Source: Sparassis latifolia (Eukaryota > Basidiomycota > Agaricomycetes > Polyporales > Sparassidaceae). From it: DNA of 64,000 nucleotides. The stretch spans positions 2,356,001 to 2,420,000 of the forward strand of contig CM031561.1 in NCBI GenBank assembly GCA_018466975.1. Reading direction: 5' to 3'. Shown here piece by piece: positions 52,237 to 61,419 of this stretch. The notes under the pieces are model-generated. The model searched no databases, was not told the origin of the DNA, and was given only the letters and a program-made list of their open reading frames with translations. A program made the translations under genes and the position numbers. Each line of letters opens with the position of its first letter. Positions within the stretch are counted from its first letter, which is position 1.

Positions 52237-53952
52237 TCAAAACAAAGGAAACGGTGATATGGGCCGGAACTCCTTGAATGCCCGCTTCGCCCAATCTTGC
52301 ATCTCCCTCTTCGTGATCTGGAACACATTGTTGACGATCCTTTCCACGACGTCACGAGTAAGCGTTCGCGCCTCAGGCAGCGCGACGGGCACCATCCAAT
52401 CGTGCGCGGCCTTCCTGTAAGCGTCGTATGTTTGCGGGACCTTCCATCCCGGAAAGTCGTCACCAAGCCTCGCTCGGAGCTGCGTGAGGTACAGCTCGCA
52501 GGCCCAACAGACGTCCTTACAGACGCCGATAGTGTTCTTGACCACGGCTATGCGCTGCTGATCTAGGTAGTGGACCATCTGCAGCTCGCAGTGCAGCTTC
52601 GGAACAACAGGGCTGTTGCTCTCACCGTACTGCCAGGCGTCGTGGATGCGCAGGTAGGAGAACGCCCTCTGTTTACGTTCTCGTGAAAGCCGCACCCTGG
52701 AGCGGTGCAACACACCGCTAAACCAGTCTTCCGGCGAGGATGGCCACGTATAGGGGTTCGCGGGCACTCGGGGTATTACTTCTCCAGCCCATACGATCTG
52801 TACGCAATTCTCCAAGTCTTCTGGTTTCGGTGGTACTCCGGGTTGCAAGATTAAGTCGAAATACCTCGTTCCACGAAAAATGAAATCCGTCGCACCACCG
52901 AAGTAGCGTTCAAGACGCGCGATACGGCGGCGCAGGCAGAGAAGTAGATTTTTGCCCGGAGGACAGTTGGAGAGCTGCTTCATCCATACCGGACTCCGGT
53001 CGAGGTCCCTCAGAAAGTCCGACGAGTGCAGCACTTCACATCTGAAAATTACCTCTCGCAGGTAATTTATGCGTTCCTCGTCCGTGTCAAAGTTCTCGGT
53101 ACGGATGCGCTGCGCACGGTCGAACAGGCATCGGAAAACATGCTTCAGCGCCTTGTGAGTGTCCCCGCCAAAAGATTTATCGGCGACTTTCTGGATTGGT
53201 GTGGAGGACTCCCCTCCATACGTCATTGTGGTCCAACGATCCACTCAGTCATCAACCAAGCCATCGATCCGCGGCAGGGTCTCGTCCGGTTCTCCTACCC
53301 CGTTCCACGAGTTTACATCCAGGATGAGATCAATCTTGCGAACGAGCCGCTCCCAGGCCGTTTGTGCGTACATGCGCACAAACTGCATGATGATGCCGTA
53401 CAAGACATCGGGGTCGTCAAGCCTGTCCTTCTGAGAGACGGCTTCAACGATTTCCGCTATGAACCGTTTGCCCATGAGATGGTCTTCTGCAGTAGGTGCT
53501 CGATCACTCGCAATGTGTATGGTGAGCATTCCAGGGCGAACAGAAAGTGCGGCGGCGAAACGAGCTCCGTCATTAGTGCGCACGAAGCACTGGGCGATCC
53601 AGTCCAGCACATTCTGCAACGAAGACCTTCGGGGGACCTCACGATCCTCCCCTGAATAGCGGGATTGGCAACGGAGGACTTGTATGGTGCGCAGATCGAT
53701 AATGAACTCGGACTGCTTGTCGGTATCGTCCTCGACAAATGGGAAGTCTTCCGCGTTCACAACGGTGTCGGGAATATTTCTTCTGCGAGTGTTTACGGAG
53801 TCATTTGAGTCCTGCCAAATGTAATGAGACTGTCCAGTGTGATTAAACATAGCGCCTACCGTGAGTATGACACTCGGTGGATCTTTTTGAGAGTTGGAGA
53901 GTCTTTTCAGAGAGAAAAGCTTGGTAATGAAGCAACGGAGAGAGTGAAACAT
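52237..53952 (-). pseudogene. OTT_1508-like deaminase (copy B), one nonsense codon
   Basis: One uninterrupted frame of about 571 codons is broken only by a TGA at 53245-53247. Copy A has TGG (Trp) at the same place, so this is a single G-to-A change. The C-terminal domain shows KLHCELQMVHYLDQ (H-x-E motif) and GVCKDVCWACELYL (C-x-x-C), the zinc ligands and catalytic Glu of the deaminase fold. About 380 residues lie upstream with no recognised domain. Iyer and colleagues described OTT_1508-like deaminases as a lineage found in Orientia and expanded in fungi; substrate and role are not known to me. With translation starting after the stop (MTYGG at about 53226) a deaminase-containing protein of about 330 residues could still be made. 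Neighbour: the DUF7918 gene, same strand, 394 bp upstream. Confidence 0.72.
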
Positions 53953-54345
53953 TTTCTTTCAGTCATTTACTTTTCATTACGTATGGCGTTGAGGACCGTT
54001 GCAAAGGGAGAAAATGTCAAGTGCAACTGAGAAGAACTTGGCGGATACGACTAAGAAAAAACAGTCACTTGGAGCGCACCGACGCTTGATCGAGTGACGG
54101 CAAACCGTGACATTCGCATTGGGAAGTGACATTGAATAATCTCGTTTGAACATTTCACCAGTCGATGGGAAGGGGAGAACGCACGGGGACCACAACTACG
54201 CTCTAGAAAATCGCAATCTCCAAATATACTGTAGAGAATCGCGTAAAGTAAGATAATACCTAACCGCATAACGTAATACAACAGCTGGACAAAAACTGTA
54301 TGAGGAGCGGGTGTACAACTTGGTAGGGAGCCAACCTCGTTTGCA
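53953..54345. other. Spacer between deaminase B and DUF7918 B
   Basis: A 393 bp non-coding gap between two minus-strand genes. It should hold the deaminase promoter and the DUF7918 terminator. No other feature is seen. Confidence 0.5.
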
Positions 54346-55623
54346 TCAGCTCTCCGTTAAGTCTATAATATTGGGCTCTCCCGGGAGTATGTCGAGTTCT
54401 TCAAGCTTTTCTTTCTTGACTCGGGCGTCTACGATTGCTCGTTTCTTCCTGCGTATCTTGCGCTCGAACTCCTTCGTGAGCGAGCGAATCTGATTCTTTA
54501 ACGACACGATAGTTGTTAGTGTGCTCGTGAGACAGAGTACTTCCAGACTTACCGCCATAGCCGCCAGATTGGGGTCGTCATCAATTTCGTTAATCCCAAC
54601 CATATCCAGACTCGCAGTATCAACGTCTATGACAGGCTTAACCTCTGGGGTAGCGTTGCGGCGTCGTTTCTTCAGAGGTGGGCCATCAAGTACGACGATG
54701 TCTGAGTCCGATTCGTATGTCTCAGCGGTGGCTGTCGCGGTATTCGAACCGGAAGGCTCGTCATTAGCCTCAACCCCCTCAGTAGTGATGATGCCCTGTG
54801 CCCGTAATAATTCTGCGACGGAAAATAATTTAAATGCTGGTGATCCGCAATCAGAACAAAATGCCATTACCTCTGGGCCTGTAGCGGAATCTAAAGGTAA
54901 CATAGGGTTGGTCCCGTGAATCAATCCAGATTGGTTCATTATAGCGAATTTTCTCTGATTTCACACCGTCTCCATACCTGAGGTGCATTCAGGTCAGTGG
55001 GTAAACGGCATATAGAGTCACCTACGAAACACGATGAGTGCCCGCTTTCTTGCACCGCTCGTGGACGGGTTGAAGATTTGACAACTTCGTGCCCTTCGAT
55101 GGTCTGTAGTACTTCCCTTCCTTCACACGGGAGAATCGAACTTCGATGGTGCCCAAATTGCGCAGCGCTGAATCTCGAGGGTTCGCCACCATTTCGTCGT
55201 CTGTTAGTAAGGTTATTCGGATGTCGAGTAACACTGGATGGCAGAACAACAGACGCCTACCTGTGACAGTAAGTGGGATGAATTGAAACGGCTTGACCGT
55301 CGTCTTATCGACGTAGGGACCCTTCACGATTCCTTGGGTATGGGGATAAAGGAGTGACCCACGCGCGAATTCACCATCAGCGTAACAGTCAAATACAACT
55401 AGAGCATCGAAGTTGCTCTTCACAACAATGGAGAACGTCTGTGAGAGACAATCACGCTGCATAAGTACGCACAAAAGAGACGATAGGAAGGCACATATAC
55501 CTTGCCAGCCTCACTTGGAACGTAACAGCTAATTGTCCTTTCATCGTCGACGTTGACGGAAAACTCCTCCAAGTCCTGGCCTTCACAGGCGAGACGAACG
55601 CTGAACCCTCGGTGTTCAAGCAT
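54346..55623 (-). CDS. DUF7918 family protein (copy B), intact
   Basis: The start at 55623 reads MLEHRGFSVRLACEGQDLEE, then SCYVPSEAGKV, an intron, CLSQTFSIVVKSNFDALVVF, DKTTVKPFQFIPLTVT, an intron, LRNLGTIEVRFSRVKEGK, PVHERCKKAGTHRVS, an intron, and a C-terminal exon from about 54939. The C-terminal part has SDSDIVVLDGPPLKKRRR: an acidic-flanked hydrophobic core like a SUMO-interacting motif, directly followed by a basic NLS-like run. A charged helix follows (QIRSLTKEFERKIRRKKRA) and a terminal PNIIDLTES, a second classic SIM-like sequence. An in-frame intron lies near 54496-54552 (GTAAGT...AAG). I infer a nuclear, SUMO-linked protein. The biochemical role of the family is unknown. Confidence 0.78.
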
Positions 55624-55707
55624 CGAACTATTGTAGTTATTGTAATTGCTATCACGTATGCAAAACGGGCTCAGGTGCCAAGTGGTGCTACAGTGCTTGA
55701 GGGTCAA

Positions 55708-56048
55708 CGATCAAACCAGGATGTCACGGTATTGGGAATGGTCACGACCTCACGCTTGGTGTCACGTCGCGTCGACGGTTGGCGGCGGGGGCCCGGCTGG
55801 ACTGACAAGAATTTGATGCAATAGTGGATGCCTTCCCGTAGGATTTGGAGCACTTCTAAATCACAATGCGGACTGCGAAACACCCCACTGTGTCGGAACA
55901 GCAGGATTTGTGAAACCGTAGCGTCGCAACATGATGATGATCAAACCAAGTTCTAGAGGGTCGGAGGACGAGCGGCAGCATGATGTAAGCAATATGCAGC
56001 ACCAAATATAGGCAAAGATGGGCATTGCGAGTGGGCGGAGATCGAAAT
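55708..56048. other. No recognised gene
   Basis: Upstream region of DUF7918 B. No feature seen. Confidence 0.45.
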
Positions 56049-56215
56049 CAGCGTTTAGAGAGACGTTTAGAATCTGGAAGGGGGGGTCGACCCCCCCTTC
56101 CAGATATAAGGTTTAGAAAGAGCTCACTTTGCTCTCACGGTATACGGAGATCAATTTGCCGACGTGCCGGCCTGATTTAGAGACGAAATTTAGTTTAGAA
56201 CGTTTCTAAACGGCT
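56049..56215. mobile_element. Small foldback element with central palindrome
   Basis: Imperfect inverted ends built of GTTTAGA words (56052-56070 versus 56192-56215) surround a perfect 34 bp palindrome at 56072-56105 (17 bp arms ATCTGGAAGGGGGGGTC). There is no coding capacity. The structure suggests a MITE-like foldback. Confidence 0.5.
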
Positions 56216-56238
56216 ACGGGAAGGCATCCAGTACTACG

Positions 56239-56617
56239 TACTATCGTTGACCCGGATATGCCAAAAGTTTGGCACTTCTGGTCCCGCCGCGCAACACCTG
56301 GCGCGATAGTCTCCGGCACCCCATATGATGTTGATATGGCACGTAGAATACAACAGGTGGTTTTTCTGTATTTTTTAGAGCAATGTTGACCATCGTAGAG
56401 AGATGCCGCTGTGTGGCACCAGCCAAGTACAGTCCTGTGATTGCGAATTTTTTGGGATCCGAGCGAGCCACACATACTTACCAAAAATTTAGAGCATCAA
56501 GAGTAGACACACAGGCTTCTACCTCTGCAATATTGAAGTGATCAGGTAAGAGAATAGAGCCGCAGGAAAAAATTTGGCACTTCTGGGACATTTGGCATAT
56601 CCGGGTCCACGATAGTA
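56239..56617. mobile_element. MITE with 25-27 bp TIRs and TA target duplication
   Basis: The ends at 56239-56265 and 56591-56617 are inverted repeats matching at 26 of 27 positions. Taking the outermost TA on each side as the target duplication leaves a 375 bp element starting CTATCGT. It has an internal direct repeat of TTTGGCACTTCTGG near both ends and no ORF. A TA duplication fits Tc1/mariner-type non-autonomous elements (inference). Confidence 0.7.
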
Positions 56618-56727
56618 GTGCTCGCGTTCGCCGAAACGTCAAGTATTAATTGCTAAGTACTTTGAACCTCGTGAAACATATAAGACATTAGACAATAGCG
56701 TTTGCAAGGAAGGGATATGATACATGT

Positions 56728-57581
56728 TCAAGAATTCTTCGAGGCAAGGCGCGCAATGGCTGAAATCACGTCCGCCGAAGTGGCAACAGCCCCGAAGATG
56801 CCCCCCTCCGTCTTGACCATTTTCACCGCAGCACGATGCAGCTCCTGCACACTGGCGGCGGCGGCATCCTCCACAAGCAAGCAATCATACCCCCGGTCAT
56901 TCGCCTCGCGCATCGTCGAAGACACGCACACGTCCGTCGTCACCCCACACACGACCAGGTTCTTCACGCCGCGCACCTTCAACAGCAGCTCGAAGTCTGT
57001 GTACGCGAACGCGGACTTGCCTGGTTTATCGACGACGGGCTCGCCCGGACGCGGATAGAGCTCGTCGACGATGTCGTGCCCGCGCTCGCCGCGGATGAGC
57101 AGCCGCCCTAGAGGTCCGACGTCTCCTATGCCCAACCCACTTGGATTATTACGCGACCTGCCGAGCTCGCGCAACGATAACGTGGAAAGGTCGGCGCGGT
57201 GTCCTTCGCGAGTATGAAAAATCGGAAAGCCGTGCACGCGGAACGTCTCGAGAAGAGAGGCGATCGTAGGGATAATGGCGCGTGTGCTGGCGATTGAGTA
57301 GCCTTGGTGCGCGAGATACCCTGCCTGTGAGCAGACTGGACGATCCCCGAGTTCTAAGGTGTGAGATCTCTAGCCAGTTCGAGGATGGAGAAGGACTTGC
57401 AGTCGTTCTGCATGTCGATTACAACGAGAGCTGTAGTAGAAGGAGACAGAGAGCCATCAAGTGGCCACTGGTAGGGCTGTGCAGCAATCGCCACCATATT
57501 TCTCTCCGATGAAGTCGAGAGTCTTCGGACGGAAGCTTGGTTTGAAGCAAGAGCCAGTGCCGGAGACGCCCGTAACTTCAT
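56728..57581 (-). CDS. Isochorismatase-like hydrolase, probable mitochondrial form
   Basis: A cysteine hydrolase of the isochorismatase superfamily. The triad is visible: Asp in ALVVIDMQNDC, Lys in DKPGKSAFAYT, and Cys in VCGVTTDVCVSST. One intron (GTCCTT...CACAG, about 57400-57329) joins TGCAA to GCAGGG in phase. From the ATG at 57581 the N-terminus MKLRASPALALASN...RRLSTSS looks like a mitochondrial presequence; an internal ATG at 57497 (MVAIAAQPYQWPLDG) would give a cytosolic form. The start lies only 46 bp from the divergent RRP7 start. The substrate could be a nicotinamide-, ureidoacrylate- or isochorismate-type compound; it cannot be set from sequence. Confidence 0.85.
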
Positions 57582-57627
57582 GAAGAATTGCCAAATCTGG
57601 AATTGCAGAAATTTCCCTGCACCGACC

Positions 57628-58670
57628 ATGGCTCAGGCTGTATTGCCGTCCTCTGTCGCAGGCTTCACGCCCATCCCAATATCCTACTCAGACTCCTCCA
57701 CTCACGTCCTTTATGCACGTGCTCACACTGGGCCGAAGAAACCGAAAACAGACTCGAAGGGTAAGGCCGTCGTGCTGCCCGAGGACCGCACGCTCTTCCT
57801 CGTGAACGTCCCACCAGACGCGACGGAGCGGGAGATCACCCTGTTTTTCAAGAGCAGCGGGACTGTAGAGAAAGTCCTCTTTGTCGGGGACGCGGAGGGG
57901 ACGGACGAGCCGCCTAACGATGAAAGCGACAGCGACGAGGAAGAGGAAGCTGCGAAGGAGAGCGATGCAGGGAGTGACGAGGATGAGAACGAGCGCCGCA
58001 GGAAAAGGCGGAAAAAGGGCAAGGCGGTCGCTCCACAGGTCGTGCCCCTCCCCTCACGACCGTTGCGGACATTTCGACGGACGGGCGGGCGGGCGCATGT
58101 CGTGTTCCTCGATGCGTCCTCCCTTACGCGCGCATTGACTCCTCCCACAAAACCAAAACCATGGCCGACGGACACATCGGTACCATTGGGCCTTGCACAT
58201 TACACGGCTCTCTATGCATCTCTCCGACCGCCGCTAGATACTGTGAAGGCGCACGCGGATACATGGATGGCGCATTTCGATTTTGAGGAAGCCAAAAAGA
58301 AGCAGGAGAGCAAATACAAGAAGGGAGAGGCGATCGTGGACGAGGACGGGTTCACGCTCGTCGCGCGGGGTGGGGCGTATGGTAAGACACTGGGTGGCGA
58401 GGTTGGCGTTGCGAGCAAGAAGTTCCAGAACCAGCAGCAGAATGGCGGAGGAAAGAGGAACAGGAAGAAGAATGACAAGAAGGAGAAGGAGGGGTTCTAT
58501 TCGTTTCAAATTCACGAAAAGAGGCGGAAAGGTGAGCAGAATGGGCCCCGTTGCGGGCGGACCATTGACTCAATGCTGTTTCAGAGCTCATGGACCTGAA
58601 GAAGAAGTGGGAAGAAGACAAGGCGAATGTGGAGAAGTTGAAGCAGTCGAGGAAATTCAAGCCATACTAG
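57628..58670 (+). CDS. RRP7: Ribosomal RNA-processing protein 7
   Basis: A component of the small-subunit processome (UTP-C side) needed for 18S rRNA maturation in the nucleolus. Exons are 57628-58531 and 58585-58670. An N-terminal RRM-like domain (TLFLVNVPPDATEREITLFF) is interrupted by an acidic and basic insertion (DESDSDEEEE, ERRRKRRKKGKA), then RAHVVFLDASSLTRAL. The family C-terminus is complete: VDEDGFTLVARGGAYGKTLG, FYSFQIHEKRRK, ELMDLKKKWEEDKANVEKLK, SRKFKPY. The intron falls within the Lys-Glu junction of the last conserved block. The start at 57628 (MAQAVLPSSVAGF) gives the usual N-terminus. A divergent isochorismatase-like gene overlaps its promoter. Confidence 0.93.
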
Positions 58671-58917
58671 GGCTTCACAGTGGGTGCATATCCCTACTGT
58701 TCATTTGTTATCTCATGTACGGCTCACCATCTCGTCTGACATATGAGAATAATCCCAGTAGAACACTAGCATGTGTCGTGACCTACACCGACTCGAACTT
58801 GTGGAGATCACTGTTCGACGGTCGACATAATTGTATCATTACATTGCTAATCTACAGTCCTTCAGATTCCTTCATATCCAGTGCACTGCAAATATAGACC
58901 AGGCAATCCGTGGTCCG

Positions 58918-59633
58918 TTAGGCTTCGTAGCTTGGAGGGCTGTCATTAGGAACATTCGATGCAGGAACGTACGACGACGGCCCTGGAGCGTCACCCGGAG
59001 TCGAGTAAGATGCTGGCCGAGATAGAGCACCAGTAAGTGCCATACATGGGCGTTCAAGGTGTATTACGCACGAAGACCCTCTTCCTCATCCGCCGACTGC
59101 CGCCTCATGTACAGCGCGCGTTCGCGTGTCTTGTCCAAGGCGCTCGCAAACTCGAAGATCCCCTTGTTCATGAAACGCACCTCGGCCTTCGTCCCCTCCG
59201 CCAGCCCGCCGGCAGCGGCAGGGTGGATGTCCAGGATGAGGTAGTTCGAGCCCAAGTACGGCTGCTCGAACTTGGTTGACAGGATCGACTTGAGCGGGAC
59301 AGAGAGCGACTCGAACGACGCCTTGTCCCTTGTGGCGTCAGACACGAATATCACCTGCGATCAGGCAGGCCAGCCGGGGAAGAAGTCAACGAACAGTGGC
59401 GCAGCCGAGAGGGAAGGTGCAGCGCGCACTCGATGGTCAGTGAGCCAGAGGCGTCCCTGCTCCTTGAGCTTCTTCGACCCGCCCGACCCGCCTGAGCGTG
59501 CTGCGCCCGCCGGCGGCGAGTCGGTAACAACAAGCGTGAGCTCGACGCCGCTGTCGACCGTTCTGATCGTCATTTCGTGGGGCAGCGGGACTGGGGAACG
59601 ATTTGGACTGAGCATAGTCCAGTTGAGCGCCAT
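58918..59633 (-). CDS. WBP2-like GRAM domain protein with PPxY motif
   Basis: A homologue of WW-domain-binding protein 2. Exons are 59633-59430, 59354-59072 and 59012-58918. The GRAM/PH-like domain runs MALNWTMLSPNRSPVPLP, KKLKEQGRLWLTDHR, VIFVSDATRDKASFESLSVP, SILSTKFEQPYLGSNYLILD, AEVRFMNKGIFEFASALDKT and ERALYMRRQ. The Pro/Ser-rich tail ends PPSYEA, a PY motif that binds WW domains such as those of Nedd4/Rsp5-type ligases. It may be an adaptor at endomembranes (family inference). Phases close at both introns. Intact. Confidence 0.9.
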
Positions 59634-59639
59634 CGTGAT

Positions 59640-60110
59640 CCGGTAATGCAACTACAGAGAGACGAGGAGGATTAGATAGAGGGAGACACTTGGTCGTAAC
59701 TTGGGAGTGCTAGAGAGATACAAGTGCCACAACGGCCCGGCGTTTGGGCTCGTGGAAATCTACCCTTCTCGCCGTATTTGGCAGGTGTTTATGATCATCG
59801 ATCCTGTAGCAGGGTCGCAACAAACTGAACACCATCTACTACAGAGGACGGAAAAAATTCTCACCAGCTCCAAGTCACCATCATCCCTCTCTCGGAGGTG
59901 GAAGATACGATGACTGATATATATATTACGATGGATGGCATACACAACAAGTGGATAGGTGCAAAGAGACTACTCTAACAAAGGATCGGTCCCGCAAGCA
60001 CCAACGCTTATGCTGACGAACGCAGGGAATCCTGCAGGCTTCTTCGCCATCGGTGGTGGGAGAGTTTTGAAGGCGAATCTATGCACCGATTATGCATGCC
60101 GACCCGACCC
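59640..60110. other. Intergenic spacer
   Basis: No gene seen. It holds the promoter of the WBP2-like gene and the 3' end region of the transporter gene. Confidence 0.5.
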
Positions 60111-61186
60111 TCAAACGTTCTGATACGCGAGCACTACAGGCGGTAGGCGGATTGCCTTGAAGGTTGATGCGCGCGTATATATGCCGGAGAGGGCGCCATA
60201 GTACGCACCCGCGGTCGCACACAGGCCGAACGCACCGCCGGCGGTACCCAGGTGAGGGTTGCCTTCGACGACGATAAGCTTGAGCGTAGTAGACAACACG
60301 GTCAAACGTACCGGTGAAGCTGTTCGCCGACAGGCACGTTAGAGCGAGGACGGTGAATCCAAGCGTTGCGCAGACGGGTAGAGTCGTTCTGAGGGCACCG
60401 ATGCTAGATAGCCGCGCATGTCAGCAACGGTACGGTGCGAACAAATCAGATCGCGCACAAGAAAAGCAAAGTGATCGCACTGGCCATGTCCGATTGTCAG
60501 AATTATAGGAGACTAATGAACTGTTCGACGTACTCCCAGATAGCCAGGTAGATGCCGATAGCGTGCGAGAATTCCTCTGTTACTACTCCGTCAACGGAGT
60601 ACGCTGCCCTGTGGGGTAATCAACACTTGCGCCATATTGAAGACGAACCGATGAAAAAACTCACGCTAGTCCGATCTGTGGTAGATAAAGCGCACCGTAT
60701 GAGAAGTTGAAGCCGCCATATGCACCGAAGACCGTCGCCGAGAATGTATCTCTGAGGACCATGTTAGAGAATGGGGGGACAGCTACGAAGAAACACCATA
60801 CCCGAGGAACATACACCACATGCCCACTAATGTTTGTGAGATACCGCCGAAGCTAGTTTCAGATAAGAAAACCTGTGTTATTGCGATGTCACCACGGACG
60901 TACAATACTGCGAAGACCAGAACTAGGTTTGCCGACTGTACTCCCCCAGCGTGCAATGTCAGAAGGGACGAGCAGAAAAAAACGGTACCATAAGCCAGCA
61001 TTCCAAGCGGTGCCTACACAGACACGATGAAAATGAGGGCATTGTATGAGAGAAACAGATTCCACTAACAGGGTCCGCATAGGAATGCTTGTACGCCTCG
61101 ACGACAGGTGGCGGTGCATTGATAATGGAGTGAGGAACGCCATGCTCACTGTCAGTGGCATGCATAGCGCCAGACTTCTCAGACAT
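60111..61186 (-). CDS. Gpr1/Fun34/YaaH family membrane transporter
   Basis: A six-helix plasma-membrane protein of the AceTr family, members of which move acetate or ammonium. The start at 61186 reads MSEKSGAMHATDSEHG. An intron follows ADP, then the family signature region APLGMLAYGTVFFCSSLLTL, GVQSANLVLVFAV. A 51 nt intron without stops (about 60905-60853) separates this from FGGISQTLVGMWCMFLG. Later exons give DTFSATVFGAYGGFNFSYGA, AIGIYLAIWEYVEQF and the last helix LGTAGGAFGLCATAGAYYGA, ending VVLAYQNV at 60111. The usual N-P-[AV]-P-[LF]-G-L-x motif appears as DPAPLGML. Exon limits in the middle are approximate. Confidence 0.82.
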
Positions 61187-61419
61187 GATGTCGTGTCAAA
61201 GGACCGTGGCGGGATCGACGAGAAGAGTGCTGTGTGGGGAGAGGGGCGGGGAGAAAATACCAGAGCAATGTCAGATTCTTATACAACAGTGAGAAGTGTC
61301 TATGATAGATCAAGAAACTCTGGGCGTGGTTGCGGAGGCACTAGAGCGCCATCGCCCCTCGCACCGTGCGAGGTGAGCATCTGCACGAAACGCGCTTCTG
61401 TGGAGTGCTAGCTTGGCAT

